Shown here: positions 29,613 to 38,904 of the stretch, piece after piece
Layout: the number at the start of each line of letters is the position of its first letter
Position numbering within the stretch: position 1 is the stretch's first letter
NCBI GenBank assembly: GCA_964448285.1
Contig: CAYUWG010000009.1
Location: forward strand, 1 to 64,000
Length of the DNA: 64,000 bases
Reading direction: 5' to 3'
Origin: CAYUWG01 sp964448285
GTDB lineage: Bacteria; Bacteroidota; Ignavibacteria; SZUA-365
Notes under the pieces: model-generated
Databases searched by the model: none
What the model was told of the DNA's origin: nothing
The model's input: the letters and a program-made list of their open reading frames with translations, nothing else
Translations under genes and position numbers: made by a program

Positions 29613-30983
29613 TCAGTCGATTCTCAGTGAAGGACGAATCGAGAGCACGCCTTTCTTGAATCCAAGAATGCGTTCGAAATCCCCGACGTAGATCATGCTT
29701 CCACGAACTCGAACTGCACGCGGGGAAATGAATCCCTTGATCGTGATGGGTTCGATACGCTCGAGGAATGTGCCTTTCTTGTCATAGCGGAACACTGCGA
29801 CGACACCAGGATCGGCAACATAGATATCGCCATTGGCATCATCGACGCAAACGTCCCACGGACTGACGAGATGTTCCTTGATGCTCATTCGTTCGCTGAA
29901 GTCTTTCCCATCGAGTACAGCCACTCTTCCATTGCCGAAGTCCGCGACATAAATGTTTCCGCCGTGAACGAAAAGATTCTTTCCGTCTTTGAACTGGCCG
30001 GCTGCCTTTGTCCCCAACGCCGCACCGGAGGTATCGAAAACCTGTATGCCTGATTTGTCGAGAACGAAAACTTTCCCGCCGGCAACAGCGACGGAACGAG
30101 GGTCGTTCAAACCCGACGAGAATGAGCGTTCGATATTCGCATCGATGTCGAAAATCCTCAACGACTGCTGTGCCCCATCGACAACGTAAATGTGTTTTCC
30201 ATCCACTGCGACGCCACGCGGTTCTGTTTTCCCGCCACGGAATTGCAATTCATAGACAAAACTCCCGACCGATGTAATGCGTTGGACAATGCCGACGACG
30301 GGATTGCTGATAAACAGCGATTCATCGATTAACGTCATGTAGGAGAGATGGTCAAGCTGCCGTTCCTGTGATTTGCGGTAATACGACGGGAGGTCTGGTT
30401 GTCCTTCTCCCCGAACTGCAACGGAATGAAATCGGACACCCGGCTTCTCAGCGAACAAACCCATGAAGCCGGAAATGAACCGTAGTTCCTCCAACAAGAC
30501 ATCGTTATCCTCGACGAAAAGCGAGTAGGTTTTTCGCGAGGGATTCACATGCACTCGAACAGCGACTTCGGTGGACGGCAGAACGTAATCCACAACACGT
30601 GTTTCAACGTACCTTCCCTGAAAGTCAAAGTATCCTGTGGATATCGTATTACCGGTAAAAAAGACTGCATGACCGTCCGCGAGGGAGGAAGCGTCCTCCA
30701 TGCAAAAAACAAGTCCGCCCATTCCGCGGACCCGCCCTTCGACGACGTAGGGCTTCGTGCGCATAAGGTAGAGCGAATTCATGATGCAGAGTTGTTCACC
30801 CGCTCCGCCTGCAAGAAGGCTTCCGTCGCTCAACGACCAGTTGCCGGATACTTTGAGCCATGTTTCGCTAAGAGCCTCACCGGAAAAATCATCCGTCAAC
30901 CATACGGATGGGAAATCGGAGTTCTGAGAACTCATGACAGGGGAGACGAAGAAGGTGAGAAAAAGAAGGGATAAGAAACGCAT
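29613..30983 (-). CDS. Exported NHL-repeat beta-propeller protein
   Basis: The ATG at 30983 (MRFLSLLFLTFF) has an AGGAG site 5 bases upstream and gives 456 residues with a clear signal peptide; an in-frame ATG 30 bases upstream lies before that site. Residues about 25-205 form a concanavalin-like beta sandwich (DUF1080-like), and about 215-456 a six-bladed NHL propeller with repeats such as PRGVAVDGKHIYVVD, PRSVAVAGGKVFVLD and PWDVCVDDANGDIYVAD. Such propellers bind peptides, sugars or redox partners. It is the first gene of the operon with the LarA-like and Rieske genes. Confidence 0.85.
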   Translation of the reverse strand: MRFLSLLFLTFFVSPVMSSQNSDFPSVWLTDDFSGEALSETWLKVSGNWSLSDGSLLAGGAGEQLCIMNSLYLMRTKPYVVEGRVRGMGGLVFCMEDASSLADGHAVFFTGNTISTGYFDFQGRYVETRVVDYVLPSTEVAVRVHVNPSRKTYSLFVEDNDVLLEELRFISGFMGLFAEKPGVRFHSVAVRGEGQPDLPSYYRKSQERQLDHLSYMTLIDESLFISNPVVGIVQRITSVGSFVYELQFRGGKTEPRGVAVDGKHIYVVDGAQQSLRIFDIDANIERSFSSGLNDPRSVAVAGGKVFVLDKSGIQVFDTSGAALGTKAAGQFKDGKNLFVHGGNIYVADFGNGRVAVLDGKDFSERMSIKEHLVSPWDVCVDDANGDIYVADPGVVAVFRYDKKGTFLERIEPITIKGFISPRAVRVRGSMIYVGDFERILGFKKGVLSIRPSLRID

Positions 30984-31010
30984 GCATACTCCTAAAGGAT
31001 ATAAATCGAA

Positions 31011-31042
31011 CAAAGATAGAAAAGCGTGCTCATTGTCACCAA
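31011..31042 (-). promoter_or_regulatory. Bacteroidota-type promoter for the NHL-LarA-Rieske operon
   Basis: Read on the minus strand, TTG (31042-31040) and a perfect TATCTTTG (31018-31011) are spaced by 21 bp, matching the Bacteroidota -33/-7 consensus TTG-N19/21-TAnnTTTG. The predicted start of RNA is about 20 bases before the AUG at 30983. It is the best promoter match found in the window. Confidence 0.6.
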
Positions 31043-31046
31043 GCCT

Positions 31047-32246
31047 TCACGAAGATTTTACTTCCATGAGTTGCCGGTAAAGATCCATGATTTGCCGTAT
31101 GTTTTTTTTCGCATCGAAGTTCCGCTGCGCGAAATCGAGGCCCGCCTTACCGACACGCTCCCGAAGCTCTTCGTCTCGCAGTAAACGCAACAGCGCTTGC
31201 GCTAACTTGTCCGGCGATCCAGGCGGAACGAGAAAACCTGTTTCATTATTCAGTACTAACTCGCGCGGTCCACCTATATCTGAAGCGACAACAGGTTTTG
31301 CCATCGCAGAAGCTTCGATGATCGGCCGTGCGAAGTGTGCGACCGTCGAGGGAAAACAAAGGACACTCGAGGCTGCGATCAATTCCGGTATGTCACTGCG
31401 GTTCCCTAACGCGATGATTCGGTTCGCGAAGTCTTGCGGGATAGCCTTCCGAACTCGTCGAACATAGCTCCATCGACCGTTCAGTCTGTTTCTCATTGTT
31501 GCATCGGGTATATCACCGGCGATGAGAAACAAAGCATCCGGCAGTTCCCGCAATATCTTTACTGCCGCCTTGACGAATACGAACGTTCCCTTGATCTTAT
31601 TGAACCCGCCAAGCATGAGTACCACCGGAGTTGCTTCACCGACTGCAAGCTCGCTTCGCAAGGCCGTCGGAGATTTCTGATGGTCGAATTGATTGAAGTC
31701 GATGAAATTGTACACGACATGAATGCGATCACTGGGCAACAGTTGCGACGCATCGTAATGAGAAATCGGAATGACGGCATCGGCACAGCGGTGAATGATC
31801 CGCCGAATGAAGAATCTCCGAATTCCTAAATACCCGTGATGGAGCGGTTCGCGGATGTGCCAGACGACAGGAATACCGCATCGCTTCGCCGCAAGGCCGA
31901 ACGATAGAAGCGTGGAGGTATTGAGGTGAACGAGTTCGAACTGATGCTTCCGGAAGAATTTCGCCAATCGCATTGCATCGAGGAAAACATGGAGCAGGCG
32001 AATGAAGGTTTTCGGAAATTGCCACCAAGGATACCAGAGCACATTCGTATGGCTGAAATCCTTGAACTCCGGTCGAACGATAACCTCGATGCCTTCTCGA
32101 CGAAAGAGATCCGTTGCCTCACTTTCGTGGATACAAAAAACCGTCGGCTCATAGGCACTTCTTTCGATCTCACGAATGGTATAGAGCAGACTCAACGGTG
32201 CCCCACCGATTCCCTTCCCGTGATGAACGTAAAGAATGTGTTTCAA
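31047..32246 (-). CDS. Glycosyltransferase, GT4 family
   Basis: The 399-residue protein is a GT-B fold transferase: an N-terminal domain with the HHGKGIGGAPLSLL acceptor loop, and a C-terminal donor domain with VLMLGGFNKIKG, SVLCFPSTVAHFARPIIEASA and GPRELVLNNETGFLVPPG, where the glutamate of the E-x7-E motif lies. It transfers a sugar from a nucleotide donor, probably in surface polysaccharide assembly given the Wzz/BY-kinase gene just upstream. A terminator separates it from that gene, so it may have its own promoter. The exact sugar is unknown. Confidence 0.9.
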   Translation of the reverse strand: MKHILYVHHGKGIGGAPLSLLYTIREIERSAYEPTVFCIHESEATDLFRREGIEVIVRPEFKDFSHTNVLWYPWWQFPKTFIRLLHVFLDAMRLAKFFRKHQFELVHLNTSTLLSFGLAAKRCGIPVVWHIREPLHHGYLGIRRFFIRRIIHRCADAVIPISHYDASQLLPSDRIHVVYNFIDFNQFDHQKSPTALRSELAVGEATPVVLMLGGFNKIKGTFVFVKAAVKILRELPDALFLIAGDIPDATMRNRLNGRWSYVRRVRKAIPQDFANRIIALGNRSDIPELIAASSVLCFPSTVAHFARPIIEASAMAKPVVASDIGGPRELVLNNETGFLVPPGSPDKLAQALLRLLRDEELRERVGKAGLDFAQRNFDAKKNIRQIMDLYRQLMEVKSS

Positions 32247-32310
32247 TGTCGAAGTGGATGATCCATTATCTGCGACGTTCGCAGCACGGAGTCAATATGA
32301 TGTGAGGGAG

Positions 32311-32343
32311 TAAAAGAAAAAAGACCGGCGAACCGATCTTTTC
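32311..32343 (-). terminator. Rho-independent terminator after the Wzz/BY-kinase gene
   Basis: On the minus strand AAAAGATCGG-TTCG-CCGGTCTTTT forms a 10-bp stem (one T-G pair) with a TTCG tetraloop, followed by TTCTTTT. It starts 8 bp beyond the stop codon and ends the operon before the glycosyltransferase gene. Confidence 0.85.
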
Positions 32344-32350
32344 ATTCCAG

Positions 32351-34723
32351 TCAAGCAGCTTCCTTCTTTCTCCTTTTCTTCTTCGCACCATCGTCGGAGT
32401 AGTAATAGTAGTTCTGATAGTAGTATCGGTAGTAGGAGTAGTAGATTTTATCAGCATTGAATCTGTTCACGACGACGCCGGCAACTTTGGCGTTGTTGGA
32501 ATAAAGAAGTTCCTGTGCCTTTTGTAAACCCATGATCTTCGTCGAGTCGGCTGAAACGACGAGTACGACACCATCGGAGTATCGAGAGACGACGAGCGTG
32601 TCGGCCATTGCAATCACCGGCGGCGTATCGAGGAGAATCAAATCGTAATACTGGCGAGTCAGTTGGAGAAAGCGCTCCATCCTGTTGGACCCGAGTAATT
32701 CCGCCGGATGGCTGGGAATATGTCCGCACGTTGCGACATGCAAACCCGGCACTTTCGTTTTCTTGATCGCGGCGTTAACCTGAGCCTCTCCTGCAAGGCA
32801 GTTCGAAAGTCCGGGTTCACGCTCGAGTTCGAAGATCGAGTGCTGAACAGGACGTCTGAGATCCGCATCGATAAGGAGGACACGCCGGCCTGAGTTTGCG
32901 GCACTCACAGCGAGATTTGCAATGGCCGTCGATTTTCCTTCCTTCGGCGCCGGACTTGTAACGATGATGACGAGCGATTTCCCATTTACCGTCAGTGAAT
33001 TTTCCAATGAAGTTCTCAACGTTCGATACGCTTCACTTGGCGGAGACTGCGGAGCGGACAACGTGATCAGCGTATCGGCACGGCTGTGATCCTCGTTCGA
33101 ACCGAAAGTCGGAATGAAGCTCAGGACAGGAAGGCCAAGTTTCTCTACGTCCTCAGGGCTGCGAACCGTGTTATCGAGATACCGAAGTCCTATTGCAACA
33201 CCGAGTCCCAACGCCAGCGCGACAAGGACACCGATAAGCATGTTCAGTGGACGATTCGGTCGTACCGGATTTTTCGAGATCGAAGCCTTGTCAACGACAT
33301 CGACACTGCCGAGCGTCGTCTGTTCGTTGATCATGGCTTCCTGATACTTCTGATCGAGAAGCGCGGTGAGTTTGTCATAACTCTGTCTTCGTCGTTCGAG
33401 CCGGGCAAACTCGATCGTCTGACTTGGAATCGATTCGAATTTCCGTGAATTCTCCGTAATCACTTTATCCAAACCCGTGAGCGTCGCACGTTGCGATTCG
33501 ATCTCGATTTCCTGTGAGATGATTTTCTGCCGAAGCTCCCGCGCGTAATCGAGAGGAGCGCCTGTTACGTCACCGGATGCCATGATGCGTTCCGTCGTCT
33601 GATCGATCTTGTTCAAGACGATATCGTAACGCTTCTTCATGTCGTTCAGGTCTTTCTCGCTGTATTGTTCCAAATCCGGTCTCTTCTTCAACACATTCTT
33701 CCTGTTGAACTCCGCACTCTGAATCTTCAAATCCAGGTCGATTTTTTCTTCAAGGAGTTGCCTGAGAATGGGATCAGCTCCTTCGGTCAATCGCTTTGCA
33801 AGAGTCGGTTCGATAGTCTTCAGTTGCTTTTGAATTTCGGATTGAACGCGCATTGCTGCTTCGAGCTGAATCTTTGCTTGTTCTCGTTGTGCTTCGAGTG
33901 AACTTATTTGCCCAATGATTCCCTGCGTTTCATGATCGAGACTGACGAAACCCTCGGACTGTTGGAATGCCCGCAAATCATTTTCAATTCTTGTCAAGGA
34001 ATCTTTCTTGATTCCAAGTTGCTCTTCCAAATAGGTGCGTGCCGTCGTGACATTTTCACGCGCAGCATCGAGATTTCGTCTTCGATAAGCCTCGACCATC
34101 AGATTCGCTAAATGCGCAGCTTCACGAGGCGACGTGCTTTCCGCCGATATCTCTATGAAATCAAGACCGGATACCGGTGAAGCAGATACTTGACCCCGTA
34201 CGCGTGATGCGATCGTACTCTGCGAAGCGATTTGTGTCGATGTATCCAATTGTGCCAGACCGACACTGATAAAGAAGTCCTCAAGCCCGAGTGAACGCGC
34301 AATCTTCCGAAGAGTGGAAGGCCGTGCCTGTGCTTTGAGGATTGGCAACGTGTCCACGCGTGCGCCAGATTCAGGGGCCATGAGAAGAAGTTTTTCGGCA
34401 ACCTTATTGGCCACTTCATCGCTACGAACGACCCGGATTTCATTTGCGATAATTCTTTCGCCGCCCCATCCAAGATCCTGTGCGCCAAGACCTTGGAAGT
34501 TCTGATAGTTCATGGGATCGAGAGCGCGCTTGAGACGAATTGTTGAACTCGACCGATAGATGTCATCCTGCTGAACCGTGTAAAACCACGTTGCCGTTAC
34601 CACGACTACAAAGATGGCGATGATAATCCACCGCCCTTCGTACACTATGCGAAGGTATTCTTGGAACTGTCTGTAAAAATCGTCTTTTGCGGTCATTGGT
34701 CCCGTATAAAACTGACGCGCCAA
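32351..34723 (-). CDS. Wzz-type polysaccharide co-polymerase fused to BY-kinase
   Basis: A 790-residue (or 781 if the ATG at 34696 is used) inner-membrane protein. It has an N-terminal Wzz domain with a membrane helix near 35-52, a long periplasmic coiled coil (about 200-430), a proline-rich block and second helix (NPVRPNRPLNMLIG...), then a tyrosine kinase domain with Walker A APKEGKST, Walker A' LLIDADLRRP and Walker B LILLDTPP. The tail near 761-775 holds eleven tyrosines in fifteen residues, the autophosphorylation cluster. It controls chain length and export of surface polysaccharide together with an SLBB-type partner. Confidence 0.95.
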   Translation of the reverse strand: MARQFYTGPMTAKDDFYRQFQEYLRIVYEGRWIIIAIFVVVVTATWFYTVQQDDIYRSSSTIRLKRALDPMNYQNFQGLGAQDLGWGGERIIANEIRVVRSDEVANKVAEKLLLMAPESGARVDTLPILKAQARPSTLRKIARSLGLEDFFISVGLAQLDTSTQIASQSTIASRVRGQVSASPVSGLDFIEISAESTSPREAAHLANLMVEAYRRRNLDAARENVTTARTYLEEQLGIKKDSLTRIENDLRAFQQSEGFVSLDHETQGIIGQISSLEAQREQAKIQLEAAMRVQSEIQKQLKTIEPTLAKRLTEGADPILRQLLEEKIDLDLKIQSAEFNRKNVLKKRPDLEQYSEKDLNDMKKRYDIVLNKIDQTTERIMASGDVTGAPLDYARELRQKIISQEIEIESQRATLTGLDKVITENSRKFESIPSQTIEFARLERRRQSYDKLTALLDQKYQEAMINEQTTLGSVDVVDKASISKNPVRPNRPLNMLIGVLVALALGLGVAIGLRYLDNTVRSPEDVEKLGLPVLSFIPTFGSNEDHSRADTLITLSAPQSPPSEAYRTLRTSLENSLTVNGKSLVIIVTSPAPKEGKSTAIANLAVSAANSGRRVLLIDADLRRPVQHSIFELEREPGLSNCLAGEAQVNAAIKKTKVPGLHVATCGHIPSHPAELLGSNRMERFLQLTRQYYDLILLDTPPVIAMADTLVVSRYSDGVVLVVSADSTKIMGLQKAQELLYSNNAKVAGVVVNRFNADKIYYSYYRYYYQNYYYYSDDGAKKKRRKKEAA

Positions 34724-34813
34724 TATACTGACAAAAACACTTTCTTCAACTTAGGTACAATGTTAACGCCAACACCAGACTATCACCGCATGACGGATGA
34801 GGGTATCATCGAG

Positions 34814-35350
34814 TCATTTCGTGATGTTGATGACAGCAACCGTCGCGGTTACGAGCGAGGTGATAGCAACGACTACCTGAGCGATTCGCAGGAAGTTATC
34901 CACCGTTGTTTCCTCACCCTCTATGATAATCAGGTCCCCCGGAAAGAGAAGCAACTCAGGAGGTGTGATGGATTCATCCGTGACTTTCAGATACTTCGTT
35001 AGATCGACGGTGAAAACTTCTTTTAACTCGTTTTCTTTATCGACGCCGCCTCGTCGGACGACTTTTACCTCAGACATGTCTGCACCCTGCCTCGGCCCGC
35101 CGCAAAACGAGAGGAGTTCCAGGAGATTCGTTTCGCATGGGACGTCATAACGACCCGGCGCATTGACAAAACCCCAAACGGCAACTTTCAAATCGCAGCC
35201 GGTACCGCTGGAGAAATTGTACCACGCACCACTGCTCGAGGAATAAGTCCCCGGACGTTGTTTACCCGGGTCAAAGATCTGTGCGTTCGAGCTATGAGCA
35301 ACCGTCAGAACAGAAATCCCGACGAGAAGGACAATCCATGATTTGGGCAA
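34814..35350 (-). CDS. Small exported SLBB-domain protein
   Basis: The 178-residue product has a signal peptide (about 1-23), one SLBB domain (about 52-100, VAVWGFVNAPGRYDVP then LLSFCGGP), a linker with LLFPGDLIIIEG, and a hydrophobic C-terminal helix. Full Wza-like exporters carry a Poly_export domain plus two SLBB domains; here only one is present, so it is a mini-version that could line or dock to a polysaccharide channel. It begins directly after the EF-G-like stop and precedes the Wzz/BY-kinase gene by 90 bp, which supports the role. Confidence 0.82.
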   Translation of the reverse strand: MPKSWIVLLVGISVLTVAHSSNAQIFDPGKQRPGTYSSSSGAWYNFSSGTGCDLKVAVWGFVNAPGRYDVPCETNLLELLSFCGGPRQGADMSEVKVVRRGGVDKENELKEVFTVDLTKYLKVTDESITPPELLLFPGDLIIIEGEETTVDNFLRIAQVVVAITSLVTATVAVINITK

Positions 35351-37435
35351 CTATTCGTCCTCGTGTTTGTGCTGTGATTCTTCGATGATCTTGTTCATGA
35401 TCTCGGCCTGCACCTCTTCATAGTGCGAGAATGAACGTTTGTACAGACCACGACCCTGAGTGATGGAGCGAAGGCGAGTGGCGTATTGATACAGTTCTGC
35501 AAGCGGAATTTTCGCGCGAATGATTTGGAACGGTCCTTCTGAGTCCATTCCCATGATTTTCCCGCGATGGCTTGAGATATCCCCCATGACATCGCCCATG
35601 AATTCATCCGGCACTGTCACTTCGACAAGATAGATGGGTTCGAGGAGTACGGGATTCGCTTCTCTGAAGCCTTTTCGAAAAGCTTGTTGTGCGGCGATCT
35701 TGAAAGAGATTTCGTTCGAGTCCACCGTATGCTGACTGCCATCGAACAACTCAACCTGAATATCGACGACAGGATATCCCGCAAGAACACCTTTCGCCAT
35801 TTGTTCGATGATCCCTTTGTCTACGGCCGGGATGTATTTATTGCTGATGACGCCACCGACAATAGCATCGACGAATTCATACCCTTCGCCGCGCTGTCTC
35901 GGAGCCATACGGATATACACTTCGCCGTACTGTCCTGCGCCGCCCGTCTGTTTTTTATGCTTATACGAAACTTCGACTTTCTTCCGGATCGTCTCGCGAT
36001 AGGGAATTCGTGGCTGTCCCAATTCCACGTCAACGCCGAAGCGTTGCTTGAGTCTTCGGATCATCGTATCCAAATGAATTTCCCCCTGTCCTAAAACGAT
36101 CGTTTCGTGTGTCTCCTGGTCAACGCGCACGATGAAGGATGGATCTTCTTCATGGAGCGTGTGCAAGCCCGTACTGATCTTATCTTCCTCGCCTTTGGAT
36201 TTGTGACGAATCGCTCCGGTGATGAGTGGTTCAGGAAACACGACTTCGTTCATTCGCACGCTGTAGGACTTCGTGCTGAGTGTGTTGTTAGTGTGCGTGT
36301 CCTTCAGCTTCACGACCGCACCGATGTCACCTGCGACGAGTTTCGTGACTTCCTTTCTTTCCTTTCCGCGCATCACATAAATCTGATTGATGCGTTCCTG
36401 CTTCCCGGCATTTTGATTGATGAGATCAAGTCCGGAAGTAATCGCACCGCTATACACGCGGAAAAGTGAGAGCTCACCGACGTGCTGCTCGGAGAGCGTC
36501 TTGAAAACAAATGCGACAGGCTCGCCGCCGGGATGCGGATTGACGAGCACTTTGTTTTCCGTTCCGTTCGTCGCTTCAACCGGTCCGATGGTCGCTGGCG
36601 AAGGACAGTAGTTGATAAAGAATTCGAGCATACTCGTCACACCGATGTTCTTTTCTCCGGCGACGGCAAATGCAGGGAAAATCTGTCGTGCGGCAATTGC
36701 GCGAGTCAGTCCGGTCCGCAATTCTTCCTCGGTGAGAGTGCCATGCTCGAAGAATGAATTCATCAGTGTCTCGCTGGATTCTGCAACGGCTTCGATCAAG
36801 GCTTCATGAGCCGCATTCGCTTTGTCTTTTTGATCAGCCGGAATTTCGAGCGCATCGTACTTTCCCGACCCGTCTGTCTTGAACTGAAGAAGCTTCATTC
36901 GAAGGAGATCGATAATTGCGCTAAACGTTGCTCCGGAGTTCACCGGATATTGAACCGGAATCACATTGTGCCCGAATCGGTCCTTCGCATTTTCAATCAC
37001 CTGATCGAAGTCCGCATGTTCATTATCCATCTTGTTCACCGCTATGACAGCGGGCTTGTTCTCCGCGCTTGCGGACTTCCAGAAAAGCTCGCTTCCAACT
37101 TCGACTCCCTCTACCGCTTTCAAAAGCAGGCACACGGTATCCGCCACACGAATGCATGAAAGCACGTCACCGATGAAATCCGTATAACCGGGTGTGTCGA
37201 AGAGATTGATTTTTTTGCCGCCATACTCCGCACTCAGCAGTGTACTGTTTATGGAAATCTGACGCTGAATTTCATCGACCCGGTAGTCTGACGTGGTTGA
37301 ACCATCCTCGATTCTTCCGATGCGAGTGATCGCTCCTGCATTGAAAAGGATTGCATCAGAGAGAATGGTTTTGCCGGAACCGCCGTGACCGGCCAATGCG
37401 ATATTCCTGATTTCTTCGGTTGTGTATTCTTTCAA
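35351..37435 (-). CDS. Elongation factor G-like GTPase (EF-G paralogue type)
   Basis: I place the start at TTG 37435 (KEYTTEEIRNIAL), which has a GGAGG site 5 bases upstream and gives 694 residues, the normal size; the frame continues upstream with sequence unlike the family. G1 is GHGGSGKT, G3 is DTPGYTDF and G4 is NKMD, followed by EF-G domains II-V. The G1 form AGHGGSGKT and several substitutions mark it as an EF-G-like paralogue (EF-G2 group) rather than the main translocase, which normally sits beside rpsL/rpsG/tuf. Its exact role in translation is unknown. Confidence 0.9.
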   Translation of the reverse strand: MKEYTTEEIRNIALAGHGGSGKTILSDAILFNAGAITRIGRIEDGSTTSDYRVDEIQRQISINSTLLSAEYGGKKINLFDTPGYTDFIGDVLSCIRVADTVCLLLKAVEGVEVGSELFWKSASAENKPAVIAVNKMDNEHADFDQVIENAKDRFGHNVIPVQYPVNSGATFSAIIDLLRMKLLQFKTDGSGKYDALEIPADQKDKANAAHEALIEAVAESSETLMNSFFEHGTLTEEELRTGLTRAIAARQIFPAFAVAGEKNIGVTSMLEFFINYCPSPATIGPVEATNGTENKVLVNPHPGGEPVAFVFKTLSEQHVGELSLFRVYSGAITSGLDLINQNAGKQERINQIYVMRGKERKEVTKLVAGDIGAVVKLKDTHTNNTLSTKSYSVRMNEVVFPEPLITGAIRHKSKGEEDKISTGLHTLHEEDPSFIVRVDQETHETIVLGQGEIHLDTMIRRLKQRFGVDVELGQPRIPYRETIRKKVEVSYKHKKQTGGAGQYGEVYIRMAPRQRGEGYEFVDAIVGGVISNKYIPAVDKGIIEQMAKGVLAGYPVVDIQVELFDGSQHTVDSNEISFKIAAQQAFRKGFREANPVLLEPIYLVEVTVPDEFMGDVMGDISSHRGKIMGMDSEGPFQIIRAKIPLAELYQYATRLRSITQGRGLYKRSFSHYEEVQAEIMNKIIEESQHKHEDE

Positions 37436-37587
37436 GTGGCCTCCAAATACCTGCGGAAATGCTTGTTTCGAACCGCTCCATGCGGTCATCAAAGTTATGC
37501 CCGACCATAGTAACTTCCAAACCGTACGATACGCCGTTTCCGTCGATTTTTCAGGCTTCTGAAGCACTTTGGCGATGGCTCATCCAG

Positions 37588-37618
37588 TTGGTTTTGCACA
37601 AGGGCGTAGATATATTTC
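37588..37618 (+). promoter_or_regulatory. Candidate promoter for cinA-pyrRBC
   Basis: TTG (37588-37590) and TATATTTC (37611-37618) are 20 bp apart and match the Bacteroidota -33/-7 pattern except for the last base. The cinA ATG is 20 bp further on, so the leader would be short. Weak evidence on its own. Confidence 0.35.
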
Positions 37619-37638
37619 GCGGCCTTCATTGGCGCTGT

Positions 37639-38904
37639 ATGAAAGCAGAAATCATCTCTATCGGCGACGAACTTCTTATCGGACAAACCATCAATACCAA
37701 TGCAGCTTTTTTGGGAGAGCGCCTTTCTGCTCTTGGGTTTTCAATCGCAAAGGTTATCACCGTCGGTGATGAGCGGGAAGCTCTGCTGTCTGCCTTTACT
37801 GACTCATGGAACGAATCTGATGTAACGATTGCAACCGGTGGGCTTGGGCCGACGCACGACGATATTACTCGAAGCGTGGTTGTCGATTTTTTCAAATCCA
37901 GACTCATTCAATCGGATATCGTATTCTCCGACATCGAAGCTTTGCTTCAACGGCGGGGCCAGCACATGCTCGATCTCAATAGAGACCAGGCAATGGTGCC
38001 TGAAAAAGCTTCGATCATCAGGAATGCAACCGGCACAGCCCCGGGTTTTCATTTTTCAGAATCGGGCAAGCACTTTTTTGTAACGCCTGGCGTCCCGCAC
38101 GAAATGCAAGGGATGTTCTCCTCTTACATCCATAACGTACTCATCTCGCTGTCCGAGCCAACCAGAAAGATGCGGACAATACTGACGACCGGTATTGCGG
38201 AATCGCTGTTGGCCGACCGATTGAGCGGCGTTGAGACATTCCATCCATCCGTTTCTATTGCCTACCTCCCAACACTCGGAGGTGTACGACTTCGAATCAC
38301 AGCAGACGGTGACTCTACCGAACGATCTGAAGAGCTTCTTGCTCGGACATCGGAGTTCATCACATCGCGCATCGGTCAGTACATCTTTGGAGAAGGCGAT
38401 TGTACGTTGGCAGAAGCAGTAGGAAACGAACTTCGGGGACGCAGCTTATCGATTGCAGTCGCTGAATCCTGCACCGGCGGCCTCGTGGCTGATCTTCTGA
38501 CAGATACTCCAGGATCGTCGGATTACTTTGAGCGCGGAGTAATCACGTATAGCAACCGTAGCAAGGAGGAGCTGCTTGGCGTTCCCTCTTCAGTACTTCA
38601 ACAGCATGGAGCGGTGAGCGGCGAGACGGCAATCGCGATGGCAAATGGAATCAGAGAACGCGCCGGTACTTCAATCGGGCTGAGTACTACGGGAATTGCA
38701 GGACCTTCCGGAGGTTCTTCAGAAAAGCCGGTTGGACTTGTTTGGATCGGCATTTCCACGGCAGAAAAAACTCTGGTCGTGAAAGGACACTTTGGAAATT
38801 CACGCCGCATGATAAAGGAGCGTGCTGCACACGCCGCGCTCGATACCGTCCGCAGAATCGTTACCGGTCTCCCCCTTCGAACGAGCACGATAACCGAGAA
38901 GTGA
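37639..38904 (+). CDS. cinA: CinA: competence/damage-inducible protein, NMN amidase
   Basis: The ATG at 37639 (MKAEIISIGDELLIGQ) gives 421 residues, the family length. The N-terminal MoaB/MogA-like domain has IATGGLGPTHDD; the C-terminal amidase domain (about 265-421) has VAESCTGG, the STTGIAGPSGG loop and a conserved lysine-containing end. CinA hydrolyses nicotinamide mononucleotide to nicotinate mononucleotide and may also act on ADP-ribose. It overlaps the pyrR start by GTGA, so it heads the pyrimidine operon. Confidence 0.96.
   Translation: MKAEIISIGDELLIGQTINTNAAFLGERLSALGFSIAKVITVGDEREALLSAFTDSWNESDVTIATGGLGPTHDDITRSVVVDFFKSRLIQSDIVFSDIEALLQRRGQHMLDLNRDQAMVPEKASIIRNATGTAPGFHFSESGKHFFVTPGVPHEMQGMFSSYIHNVLISLSEPTRKMRTILTTGIAESLLADRLSGVETFHPSVSIAYLPTLGGVRLRITADGDSTERSEELLARTSEFITSRIGQYIFGEGDCTLAEAVGNELRGRSLSIAVAESCTGGLVADLLTDTPGSSDYFERGVITYSNRSKEELLGVPSSVLQQHGAVSGETAIAMANGIRERAGTSIGLSTTGIAGPSGGSSEKPVGLVWIGISTAEKTLVVKGHFGNSRRMIKERAAHAALDTVRRIVTGLPLRTSTITEK

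Noticed and set aside
32360..32460. Repetitive TAC/TAT-rich run that looked like a microsatellite or array
   Set aside because: It is the coding sequence of the tyrosine-rich autophosphorylation tail of the BY-kinase.
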